A stretch of 64,000 bases of DNA. It comes from Thalassia testudinum (lineage: Eukaryota > Streptophyta > Magnoliopsida > Alismatales > Hydrocharitaceae). The notes beneath the pieces are model-generated. The model ran no database searches. It saw nothing but the letters and a program-made list of their open reading frames with translations, and was not told the origin of the DNA. The stretch covers positions 138,562,501 to 138,626,500 of the forward strand of contig JAZHRO010000036.1 of the NCBI GenBank assembly GCA_037157565.1. Reading direction: 5' to 3'. A program made the position numbers and the translations under genes. Numbering within the stretch: position 1 is the first letter of the stretch; each line of letters begins with the position of its first letter. This document shows positions 32,855 to 43,806 of the stretch, piece by piece.

Positions 32855-35558
32855 TGTTACGAATGCGGCTTCAGACGTCTTTTAAGACGTCTGGGAGGTG
32901 GCCCAGACGTCTGACCAGACGTCTGGAACCCCTTCTAGACGTCTGGGATTTGATTTCTGCGGCACACGGGATTTCGTCTGCGCGCCTGTGCGCGCAGACT
33001 TGCACCGCCGCACCTTCCTTCTTTTTCCCTCTCTCCTCCGGCGGCCGCAGTCTACGCTCTCTCTCTCTCTCTCCCTCTCCCCACGCAGCTTTAAAAAAGC
33101 CATGCCCTCTCCCTCACTCTCATCACCTCCACTCCCTTCCTCTTCTCCTTCCAGTCGGTGCGCGAGCGCGAGCGAGCGGCGGCAGCGACAGCCGCGGTGA
33201 GTGCGGGAGGAGGTGCGGCACGAGGGAGGAGGCGCTCGGCCGTTAGGGCGAGCTTGCCGGGGCTGCTAGAGCCAGCCGGCGGGGGAGCAACAGACGCGGG
33301 GTGAAGTGGGAGGCCTGCTGCAACTCGAGCAGCAAGCGGACAAGGCGTGGCGTGGCCATGCATCACGGACGAAGGGCGAGTCGCGCTCTGATTCTGGAAG
33401 TTTTTCCAGAATCAGACGTCTGGGTTTCCAACCAGACGACAGGGAAGACATCTGGACGACTGTCCAGACGTCTGAAAGGTAAGTTATTTTCGTACTTCCT
33501 CCTTCTCTTCGACCATCCGTACTGAGAGTGAGGAATGGGTACGCGCAGGTTCTGAGATTCGCCATCCAATGCAAATCAGACGTCTGACTGTAGTGTCAGA
33601 CGACGGGAAAGACTTCCAGACGTCCGGGGTGACCATCGGACGTCTGGGAACTAGGCCAGACGCCCCCGCAGGCTTCTGGACGTCTGAGAGACTATACAGA
33701 GCAAAGGTACCACCTGACCCTCATTTTAAGACGTCTGGAAGAGGTTCTAGATGTCTGATTTTGCACTGTTTAGTCGTTTTCGACCCGTTTAGGGCCCGTT
33801 CGGAGTCCATTTTCCACGTTTCGAGTTGTGTCCTTTTCGGAATTAAATCATCTACCCGTCTACAGTAATTATATACTATTTTGAGAAACTCCTTATGTTT
33901 GATCCTTGTGATAGGACCCCGTTTCATTGTAGTCTCAGGGGTTGCGGAGGCACGCGGGATTCCCGACCACGCCCCCAGTACTCCTGTTGTAACTGGTAGA
34001 GTGGCTTTTAAGTTTATTAGTATAATCTGTTAAATTATGGAACCATAAATAGAACCTAGGACATTGCATGAATCCTAGGAATGAGAAACTAGAATGAATG
34101 GTAGATCCTAGGGTGTTGCATGAATCCTAGGGCTAGAAAACTAGATTGTATGATAGATCCTAGGGTATGGCATGAATCCTAGGATGGGAAAACTAGTGGA
34201 ATATACGAATACTGCAGTCTTGGAAAAATGGAAAGGAACAAATGGCTGCCTGTAAATTGATTTAACAGCCGCCTGTTATGAATAAATACACGTGATTGAG
34301 AACATGGATCGTAAGAACGTGAAACTGGAAAGTGAAACCTAGATGTTCTGAGTTAAAAGAGCTAGAACCCTACGGGGAATTAAGAGTGGATCTCCTGGAA
34401 AGAGAAAGGAATGGATCTGAGAAAGAAAGACGTGGTAGTGTGCTGTCTCTTGGGTACGTGGTACCAAGGAAAGTACCTGTTACCTGTTTAGTGCAGAGCG
34501 GAGCCAGCCGCCCCAGGGACCCGAGGTTAGGTCTGGCCACTTTGTACCGACTTGCTGGCCCTTGTGTACGTAGTACCGAGGAGAGCAACTAGTGTAGGGA
34601 GAGCGCTAGCTACCCCACGGGCCCCGGGGTTCTGCTAGCCTCCTACACCGACTTGTTAGGCCCACTGGGGCAAACAGGGTAGTTAGGCGAGGGTGCGCAG
34701 ACTGTGGAGGGGCAAGGCCCCTGTTTGATTACTGTGGAGGGGTTGGACCCCTGTTACTGAGAGGGCTCTGCCCTGTACTGGTTCCGTGCTGTGCTTTGGG
34801 CGCACCCGTTAACGGAAATGACTGACCGCGTGCCAGTGCGGGTTAGCTACCTGTGCGTTTATCCCGCGTACCGTAGTCACCGTTACGTCTGTCCGTGACC
34901 TTGGGGTGGTTGGCTGAGAGTAGGATCACCACGAGGGACTCTCCCGGCCAGGAGAGAACCACGTGCTACTTCTACTGTTCGGAAAAGACTGCAATCAAGA
35001 TCGTTCCCACGAGGAACATTCGAGATCAAGTGAAGGATCTGAGAAATAGATAAATTGTGAAACAATAGAAAGACGTAAATAAAGGAAGAAAGAAAAATAA
35101 AACAGCTACTGTACACCTTACTGCTTCTTTAGTTTAGCTTCCACTCTACTCAGCGTTTCGCTGACGTGTTACACTCGTTACTTTTCAGGACCAGGTGTTG
35201 AGCAGCCAGGGTCAGCGGCTGCAGAGGACGCTGGGCCGAGTAGGGTCCAGTAGAGTTACCACTGCTCTTTTGTGCCCTTTTTGTTTCCACTGTAGTGAGT
35301 AGTTTTTGTTACTCTCTGTACTTTTCTTTACTCGTAGTTCTTGTTATGTTAAATGTTGTTCTACTGTTGTGGTGGTACATGCTGTAGTAGTTCTTTTTCT
35401 TACTGCTGTATTTTGTTACTGTTAGTTATACTTCATGTTGAATGTGGTTTATTTTACTGCTCTTTTGGTTACTTCCTCGTTGGATGACTAGGTCTTGGGA
35501 TTAGTCGAGTCGGTCCGGTTCTCGTGTCTCATAGGGACTCGGGAATCGGGTCGTTACA
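32855..35558 (+). repeat. Element F 5' LTR
   Basis: 2704 bp, from TGTTACGAATGCGGC to GGGTCGTTACA. The first 900 bp is packed with CAGACGTCTG-type palindromes. A TATA-like TTTAAAAAAG lies near 33090, after a CT microsatellite. A strong splice-donor-like AAAGGTAAGTT at 33476-33486 is kept in the 3' LTR (41173-41183). Against the 3' LTR, the first 150 bp show 11 differences that I counted by eye, all transitions. Confidence 0.95.
32871..33760. repeat. CAGACGTCTG motif array in F 5' LTR
   Basis: Copies at about 32871, 32885, 32903, 32917 and 32935 (five in 75 bp), then about 33413, 33436, 33448, 33466, 33573, 33597, 33617, 33635, 33657, 33678, 33728 and 33748. Some are exact palindromes and others are one base off, usually at the central CG. 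The same array recurs in the 3' LTR at 40571-41455. Confidence 0.82.
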
Positions 35559-35561
35559 AGA

Positions 35562-35573
35562 TGGTATCAGAGC
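35562..35573 (+). promoter_or_regulatory. Primer-binding site of element F (initiator tRNA-Met)
   Basis: TGGTATCAGAGC begins three bases after the 5' LTR end, the canonical initiator tRNA-Met complement used by Tekay elements. Confidence 0.96.
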
Positions 35574-35740
35574 AAGGTCGTCTCGAGAAGTGAATCAACT
35601 AACTGGAAAATAACCAATTCACATGTCTATAACTAGAGTAGCCACCACAACATATCTTTTGACATGAGCTCTTAGACATTTCCGTTAGGTATCGTTCCAT
35701 AGTGACGTGTTCCGTTTTGTTGCGCGTCTCCTTACAGGAG

Positions 35741-36941
35741 ATGCCTCGTCGCGGGACTGGCGAGACTGGCCGCGGGCGCGGCCAAGGACGAGGTAGGCGA
35801 GGTAGGCGTGCCGTTGCCGACGCCTCAGTGGACCAGCCACTAATCCCGGGCGTCCAGGCCCAGGACCTCGCCCAGCTGATACGGGATATTGTGCGAGAGG
35901 AGCTCCACCCACCGCCCCGAGCGCCTCACCCTGGGGCTGCAGAGGGGGAGTCCTCTGTGGGACCACCCACGGACGTGGCGCTGGACACGGGGGAGGGGAT
36001 GGGCAGCCGCCGCCCCCACCTTCCTCCGACACTTCTGTGCACGAGGCACCTTTGCCTGGAGGTGCACCAGCATCCCCACTGCAGCGCCACTCCGAGCTCT
36101 TCGAACAGTTCCGGTGAAGCCCCCCTCCTTCAAGGGGGATGAGGACCCGACCGAGGCAGAGGACTGGCTCGAGCAGCTGGAGAAGATTTTCGACACCCTT
36201 CGCCCCCCGGTGGAGTGCTGCGTGGCCTTTTCCACGTACTAGCTGGAGAGTGCGGCACACAGGTGGTGGAGGGCGGTCCGGGGATAGGAGAGGGACGAGC
36301 CGACCTGGGATCGGTTCGTCGCCCTCTTCTGTGAGCAGTACTTTCCTTAGACGTGGCAGGACCAGAGGAGGCGGGAGTTCCACACTCTCCGCCAAGGGAC
36401 GATGACCGTGAGCGCGTATCGCACGCGTTTCTTGGAGCTGTCCCGCTTTGTAGCGACAGCGGTAGCCACTGAGGAGGAGCGCCTTTGGAGGTTCACCGAG
36501 GGGCTCTGGCCTGCGATTCGGGGGTATGTCAAACCCCTGAAGCTGCCTACGTTTTCGAGGGTGGTGGAGGTAGCCATGACTTACGAGGAGACTAACCCGT
36601 CCGTGCGAGACACTGACGGCGGGCGAAAGAGGCCCTTCCAGCCAGACTTTTCACAGGGCCGGCGAGAGAGGAGGCATGTGGCGTCCACGGGAGAGCCGTC
36701 ACGTTTTGCAGGGCCATTAGTGGCCTTTGGGGGCCCTCGACAGGGGCCAGTCGCCAGCACCGGACCCCCGCCCAGCCGACAGCAGGGACCCACTGAGGGC
36801 GGGAGTCGGGTTCCCCTCTGTTACCAGTGTGGCTAGTCGGGCCACATCAGGAGGGACTGCCCGTCTAGGGCAGGAGGTCAGCAGATACTTCCCGCGCAGA
36901 GCACTGGAGGGCGTGCAAGAGGCCGCGGTTCCCAGGCGTGA
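35741..36941 (+). pseudogene. Element F: gag (capsid and nucleocapsid), broken
   Basis: The ATG at 35741 opens an Arg/Gly-rich N-terminus (MPRRGTGETGRGRGQGRG) matching E. A frame change lies between about 35990 and 36110. The capsid core then runs on in another frame: FKGDEDPTEAEDWLEQLEKI (36120-36180), SAAHRWWRAVRG, VSAYRTRFLELSRF (36405-36450) and RGYVKPLKLPTFSRV (36520-36565). The CCHC knuckle at about 36822-36863 keeps all ligands (CYQCG, then GHIRRDC) but has a TAG between them. TAG stops lie at about 36239, 36287, 36351 and 36834; where E can be compared, it has CAG at three of these. Family role: particle coat and RNA packaging. Confidence 0.9.
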
Positions 36942-39900
36942 GGAGGAGGACAGCAATCGCGAGGAGGGTACCGGCCAGCACCTACCCGTCCGACGCAGAG
37001 TGTGGCTGCTTCGTCCGCACCTGACACATAGGGATGCCATAGCTTCGGGCTTGGTAGTGGCAAGTATGGTTTCAGTTTCCGACAGACTCGTTTACACGCT
37101 TTTCGATTCCGGCGCTACGCACTCGTTTGTCGCAGCCAGTTTCGCAGTTAGTTTGGGCCAGGATTATATGCTGTTAGAGAATCCGTTCGTAATCAGAGGT
37201 CCGAGTGGTCAGCTGTTTGTAGCTGAGGAGGTGTACACGGATTGCGAGGTCAGCGTCAGGGGACAAAGCCTGCCAGCTAACCTGATTATGATACAGATGG
37301 AGGACTTTGGCGTAATTCTGGGGATGGACTGGTTGTCCACTTACCACACATTAGTGGACTATTTTGAGAGGAAGATTGTCTTCTCCATGCCAGAGTTGCC
37401 TTCTTTCGAGTTTCACGGACAGCCAGTGGACGAAGGTTTCAGGTGCATTTTGGCACTTCGGGCAGCGAGACTTTTGAGCCAGGGGTGTGAGGGCTTCCTA
37501 GCTTGTGTGGTGGCAGAGCCCAACCCTGTGGCAGACTTCCAGAGCATCCCGGTGGTCAGAGAGTACCCTGATGTGTTTCCAGACGAGTTACCAGGACTGC
37601 CGCCCGAGCGTGAGATCGAGTTTGAGATCTCACTAGTACTAGGACCAACCCCATCTCCACCGCGCCATACAGGATGGCACCGCTTGAGCTGCGAGAGCTC
37701 AAGTCCCAGTTGCAGGACCTTTTGGAGAAGGGTTTCATGAGGCCCAGTGCGTCTCCCTGGGGAGCCCCGGTACTGTTTGTGAAGAAGAAGGATGGTACCC
37801 TGCGCCTTTGTGTGGACTACCGACAGCTGAATAAGGTCACCATCAAGAACAGATATCCGCTGCCGAGGATCGACGACTTGTTTAACTAGTTGCGGGGTGC
37901 CACGGTGTTCTCCAAGATCGACTTGAGGTCTGGATACCACCAGTTGAGGATCAGGGAGGCAGACGTCTCCAAGACAGCTTTCCGCACCCGATACGGAGAC
38001 TACGAGTTTTTGGTCATGCCGTTTGGGCTGACCAATCCCCCGCTGCTTTCATGGACCGATGAACCGGGTGTTTAGACTGTACTTGGACCAGTTCGTGGTG
38101 GTATTCATTGATGATGTACTCATCTATTCTCGACATCGGACGCAGTACGGACAACACTTGCAGATGGTTTTGGGCACGCTGAGACGACGTAGGCTGTACG
38201 CTAAATACAGCAAGTGCGAGTTCTGGTTGAGGGAGGTGACCTTCTTAGGTCATGTGATCTCTGGAGACGGCTTGGCGGTGGACCCAGCCAAGGTCGAGGC
38301 AATGCTCAGGTGGGAGAGACCGCGTTCAATCACTGAGATTCTCAGTTTCCTGGGAATGGCAGGCTACTATAGACGTTTCATCAGAGGTTTTTCATAGATT
38401 GCGCGTCCTATGACACAGTTGACCCGGAAGGACGTGCCCTTCACTTGGACAAATGCCTGTGAGGCGTGTTTTCAGGAGCTAAAGGAGAGGTTGACCTCGG
38501 CTCCCGTGCTCACCATCCCTGACAGTAGTGGCGGGTTCGTTGTGTACATGGACGCCTCCTTGCAGGGGTTTGGAGGTGTGCTCATGCAGAGGGGTCACGT
38601 TGTCGCTTACGCTTCGTGGCAACTGAGGCCCCATGAGCATACCTACCCTACCCATGACCTGGAGTTGGCAGCTGTTGTCTTCGTGCTGAAGACATGGAGG
38701 CACTACTTGTACGGTGAGATCTTTGAGATTTTCACAGATCACAAGAGCCTCAAATACCTTTTTGATCAGAAGGAGCTCAACATGAGACAGAGACGTTGGT
38801 TGGAGCTTCTGAAGGACTACGATTGCAGCATTTCCTACCACCCGGGAAAGGCCAGTGTGGTGGCTGACGCCTTGAGCCGGAAGGCACCCGCACACTTGGC
38901 CAGTTTACAGTTACAGAGTTGGAAACTTTTGGAGGAGGTGGGCAGTTGGCGACCCCTGGAGTTACGGGGGCACTGTGGGGCAGTGACTGTAACACGACAG
39001 ACTAGGCCAGAGCTGATAGACCTCATCATCACAGGACAGATGGCTGATCCATACTTACAGTCCTTGCGCGATAGAGTACTGTCAGGAGACCCAAGGGACT
39101 TCTCTTTCACAGACCAGGTACTATGCCTGAGGGGACGGTTGTGCGTTCCCAGGGACGAGGAGCTGTTGAGAGAGCTCCTGACTGAGGCACACGGTTCTAG
39201 ATTCACCATACATCCCGGAAACACGAAGATGTACCACGACTTGAGACACGAGTTTTGGTGGAGGGGGATGAAGCGGGATGTGGGTGAATTCGTGCAGTAG
39301 TGCTTAGTGTGCCAACAGGTGAAAGCCGAGCATCAGAGGCCTGCAGGGCCGCTACAGCTGCTTCCAGTGCCAGAGTGGAAGTGGGAAAGCATCACCATGG
39401 ACTTGGTGGTGGGCTTACCTGTTACCCAGCGAGGACACGACGCTGTTTGGGTAATTGTGGATTGACTGACGAAGACGGCACGATTCTTGCCGATCCGAGT
39501 CACTTTGGGACCAGCACAGTTGGCAGAGAGGTACATCCGCGACGTGGTACGACTACACGAAGTTCCGCGGGAGATCGTATCCGACCAGGATACCCGCTTT
39601 ACGTCCCAGTTTTGGGCTGAGTTTCAGCAGGCCCTGGGGATGCGGTTGAGGTTTAGTACAGCTTACCACCCCCAGACGGACGGACAGTCGGAGCACACGA
39701 TACAGACACTTGAGGACCTTTTGCGTGCCTGTGTACTGGACTGGAGGGGCTCTTGGGAGGAACACCTGCCCCTGGGGGAGTTTGCATACAACAACAGCTA
39801 TCACTCGAGCATCGGCATGGCTCCCTACGAGGCCCTGTACGGACGGAGGTGTACGGCACCCTTGAGTTGGGTTGAGGTGGGGACCAAGTGGGAGGTTGGC

Positions 39901-40470
39901 CCCATGTTGATCCGGCAGAGTCAGGAGGTAGTCGAGCAGATCCACAGGCGACTCCGCACTGTCAGGAGCAGACAGAAGAGCTACGCGGATCGGAGACGCA
40001 GAGAGGTGCAGTTTGAGGTTGGGGACCACGTCTTTCTTCATGTTTTGCCCATGAAGGGCCTGCAACGGTTTGGGGTGAGAAGGAAGCTTGCGTCAAGATT
40101 TGTGGGGCCCTTTGAGGTCCTGGAGCGGGTTGGACCCGTTGCTTACAGGCTTGCCCTCCCTCCCCAGCTTTCTAGTGTGCACGATGTGTTCCACGTGTCC
40201 AACCTCAGGAAGTACGTAGCCAATCCGAGTCATGTACTAAGTCACGAGAGCGTCAAGGTGGACGACGACCTGACCTACCCCAAACGGCCAGTGAAGATTC
40301 TTGACCGAGCCATCCGCAGTTTGAGACGAAAGCAAGTACCCCTGGTGAAGGTTTTGTGGAGGAGCCAGCAGTACGAGGAGGCTACCTGGGAGCCTGAGGC
40401 GGCAATGCGGGAGCGGTACCCGGAACTCTTTGCGGGTACATCTTTTCGGATCGGCTTCGGTCCTCTTTGA
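36942..40470 (+). pseudogene. Element F: pol (protease, RT, RNase H, integrase, chromodomain), broken
   Basis: Protease: LFDSGATHSF with an intact D-S-G near 37105. [14 protein letters not shown] (about 37800-37840) and the catalytic FIDD at 38104-38115. RNase [12 protein letters not shown] near 38545 and [12 protein letters not shown] near 38740. Integrase: zinc-finger half CLVCQQ at 39301; catalytic Asp near 39398, Asp in VSDQDTRF near 39580, and Glu in GQSEHTIQ near 39687. Tail: LVKVLWRSQQYEEATWEPE near 40340-40400, a group-II-chromodomain-like end that in this clade steers integration to heterochromatin. Breaks: frame changes near 37650 and 38036; TAG at about 37887, 38396 and 39298; TGA near 39463. 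39487-40470 is open for 327 codons and ends in TGA. Confidence 0.95.
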
Positions 40471-40554
40471 GTTTGTTATGGTTATTATGACATTTTTCCC
40501 ACACCCTAGTTAGCGCAAGTTTCGGGGACGAAACTTCCTTTGAGTTTGTTATAT

Positions 40555-43254
40555 TGTTACGAATGCGGCTTCAGACGTCTTTTAAGATGTCTGGGAGGTG
40601 GCCCAAACGTCTGACCAGATGTCTGGAACCCCTTCCAGACGTCTGGGATTTGATTTTTGCGGCACGTGGGATTTTGTCTGTGCGCCTGTGCGTGCAGACC
40701 TGCACCGCCGCACCTTCCTTCTTTTTCCCTCTCTCCTCCTGCGGCCGCAGTTTGCGCTCTCTCTCTCTCCCTCTCCCCGCACGGCTTTAAAAAAGCCACA
40801 CCCTCTCCCTCACTCTCATCACCTCCGCTCCCTTCCTCTTCTCCTTCCAGCCGGTGCGCGAGTGCGAGCAAGCGACGGCAGCGACAGCTGCGGTGAGTGT
40901 GGGAGGAGGTGCTGCGCGAGGGAGGAGGCGCTCGGCCGTGAGGGCGAGCTTGCCGGGGCTGCTAGAGCCGGCCGGCGGGGGAGCAGCAGACGCGGGGTGA
41001 CGTGGGAGGCCTGCTGCAGCTCGAGCAGCATGCAGACGACGCGCGGCGCGGCCGTGCGTCATGGACAGAGGGCCAGTCGCGCTCTGATTCTGGAAGTTTT
41101 TCCAGAATCAGACGTCTGGGTTTCCAACCAGACGACGGGGAAGACGTCTGGAGGATTGTCCAGACGTCTCAAAGGTAAGTTATTTTCGTACTTCCTCCTT
41201 CTCTTCGACCGTCCGTACTGAGATCGAGGAATGGGTACGCGTAGGATCTGAGATTCACCATCCAACGCGAATCAGACGTCTGACTACAGTGCCAGACGAC
41301 GGGAAAGACTTCCAGACGTCCGGGGTGACCATCGGACGTCTGGGAACTAGGCCAGACACCCCCGCAGGCTTCTGGACGTCTGAGAGACTATATAGAGCAA
41401 AGGTACCATCTGACCCTCATTTTAAGATGTCTGGAAGAGGTTCCAGACGTCTGATTTTGCACTGTTTCGTCGTTTTCGACCCGTTTAGGGCCCGTTCGGA
41501 GTCCATTTTCCGCTTTTCGAGTTGCGTCCTTTTCGGAATTAAATCCTCTACCCGTCTGCAGTAATTATATACTATTTTGAGAAACTCCTTATGTTTGATC
41601 CTTGTGATAGGATCCCGTTCCATTGCAGTCTCGGGGGTTGCGGAGGCACGTGGGATTCCTGACCACGCCCCCAGTACTCCTGTTGTAACTGATAGAGTGG
41701 CTTTTAAGTTTATTAGTATAATCTGTTATATTATGGAACCATAAATAGAACCTAGGACATTGCATGAATCCTAGGATTGAGAAACTAGAATGAATGGTAG
41801 ATCCTAGGGTGTTGCATGAATCCTAGGGCTGGAAAACTAGATTGTATGATAGATCCTAGGGTATGGCATGAATCCTAGGATGGGAAAACTAGTGGAATAT
41901 ACGAATACTACAGTCTTGGAAAAATGGAAAGGAACAAATAGCTGCCTATAAATTGATTTAACAGCTGCCTGTTATAAATAAATACACGTTATTGAGAACA
42001 TGGATCGTAAGAACGTGAAACTGGAAAGTGAAACCTAGATGTTCTGAGTTAAAAGAGCTGGAACCCTACGGGGAATTAGGAGTGGATCTCCTGGAAAGAG
42101 AAAGGAATGGATCTGAGAAAGAAAGACGCGGTAGTGTGCTGTCTCTTGGGTACGTGGTACCAAGGGAAGTACCTGTTACCTGTTTAGTGCAGAGCGGAGC
42201 CAGCCGCCCCAGGGACCCGAGGTTAGGTCTGGCCACTTTGTACCGACTTGCTGGCCCTCGTGTACGTAGTACCGAGGAGAGCTACTAGTGTAGGGAGAGC
42301 ACTAGCTACCCCACGGGCCCCGGGGTTCTACTAGCCTCCTACACCGACTTGTTAGGCCCACTGGGGCAAACCAGGGTAGTCAGGCGAGGGTGCGCGGACT
42401 GTGGAGGGGCAAGGCCCCTATTTGGTTACTGTGGAGGGGTTGGACCCCTGTTACTGAGAGGGCTCTGCCCTGTACTGGTTCCGTGCTGTGCTTTGGGCGT
42501 ACCCGTTAACGGAAACGACTGACCGCGTGCCAGTGCAGGTTAGCTACCTGTGCGTTTATCGCGCGTGCCGTAGTCACCGTTACGTCTGTCCGTGACCTTG
42601 GGGTGGTTGGCTGAGAGTAGGATCACCACGGGGGACTCTCCCGGCTAGGAGAGCACCACGTGCTACTTCTACTGTTTGGAAAAGACTACAATCAAGATCG
42701 TTCCCACAAGGAACATTCGAGATCAAGTGAAGGATCTGAGAAATAGATAAATTGTGAAACAATAGAAAGACATAAATAAAGGAAGAAAGAAAAATAAAAC
42801 AGCTACTGTACACCTTGCTGCTTCTTTAGTTTAGCTACCACTCTACTCAGCGTTTCGCTGACGTGTTACACTCGTTACTTTTCAGGACCAGGTGTTGAGC
42901 AGCCAGGGTCAGCGGCTGCAGAGGACGCTGGGTCGAGTAGGGTCCAGTAGAGTTACCACTGCTCTTTTGTGCCCTTTTGTTTCCACTGTAGTGAGTAGTT
43001 TTTGTTACCCTCTGTACTTTTCTTTACTCGTAGTTCTTGTTATGTTAAATGTTGTTCTACTGTTGTGGTGGTATATGCTGTACTAGTTCTTTTTCTTACT
43101 GCTGTATTTTGTTACTGCTAGTTATACTTCATGTTGAATGTGGTTTATTTTACCGCTCTTTTTGTTACTTCCTCGTTGGACGACTAGGTCTTGGGATTAG
43201 TCGAGTCGGTCCGGTTCTCGTGTCTCGTAGGGACTCGGGAATCGGGTCATTACA
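40555..43254 (+). repeat. Element F 3' LTR
   Basis: 2700 bp, the same ends as the 5' LTR except TCATTACA for TCGTTACA. It carries the same AGACGTCTG array (40571-41455), with a different set of CG-to-TG/CA changes from the 5' copy, for example AAGATGTCTG at 40585 and CCAAACGTCTG at 40603. Confidence 0.95.
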
Positions 43255-43269
43255 AGATATCATATGATC

Positions 43270-43757
43270 AGTATTCTATTGCCTCCGGATCCAAACAATC
43301 AAAAAAGGTGAAATAGACAAAAGTGTGAAATCGCCACCAACCAGCCACGGGTGACCATCAGCAATCTTTGCTGCCTGCCGAAACTCCTCCCATAGCAAAG
43401 GTCTAGATGCCCCATCACATGGATTCTACCATAGACCCCCGAGATGACCCAATTGGTCCCATCTGAAGACCTAGTCCAGACCCCCAGACACCACTCTAGA
43501 GGCAATCGTAGACGACGTCAGGTGGAATTTGTCGCCATCCCACAATATGATCTGACCACTAGATCTCCCCTCAGACTTCACAAGCATCTCATAAAATCGG
43601 TCCCCACCAATACTCCTCTTCATGTGGAGATCCACCTCCTCCAAATGAGTCTCCTGCAACATAACCAAATCCACCCGCCACTCCTGAAGATATCTCAACA
43701 CGAGCCTACGTGTGGCGTCCCGCAAGCCCCTCACATTCCAAGTGAGCACTCTAACCA
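43270..43757 (-). pseudogene. L1-type LINE ORF2 endonuclease domain fragment
   Basis: The minus-strand frame starts MVRVLTWNVRGLRDATRRLV (the apparent ATG further up at 43806 is probably non-LINE). It continues with VDLVMLQETHLEE (catalytic Glu in QET) and WDGDKFHLTSS, and then, after a frame change, LWEEFRQAAKIADGHPWLVG with GDF (about 43395-43330). This is the apurinic-type endonuclease of a plant L1. No RT follows, because the sequence ends close to the F insertion. It may belong with the LINE pieces at 31560-31990 on the other side of F, but orientation and gaps do not fit simply. Confidence 0.82.
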
Positions 43758-43806
43758 TGGGAACCCGTAGCATCCCAAGAAAATATATGCTTTCTACGGT
43801 AAACAA

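Larger units (their letters stand above)
32855..43254 (+). mobile_element. Element F: complete Tekay/Del-type chromovirus (Ty3/gypsy)
   Basis: The 10.4 kb element is flanked by the perfect 5-bp duplication AGATA (32850-32854 and 43255-43259). Order: 5' LTR 32855-35558, primer site 35562-35573, gag from 35741, protease, RT, RNase H, integrase, chromodomain-like tail ending 40470, a pre-LTR box with GGGGACGAAACTTCC (40522-40538), and 3' LTR 40555-43254. The LTR ends form the inverted repeat TGTTACGA/TCGTTACA (TCATTACA in the 3' copy). All enzymatic domains are present, but seven TAG and one TGA codons plus frameshifts make it non-autonomous now. Confidence 0.96.

Noticed and set aside
32854..33366. 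130-codon frame and its antisense in the F LTR
   Set aside because: Within the LTR over the AGACGTCTG array and CT-rich leader; no domain, and duplicated in the 3' LTR with changes.
34332..34592. 86-codon frame duplicated at 42028-42288
   Set aside because: It is duplicated only because it sits in both LTRs of F; no recognisable protein and no conservation in E.
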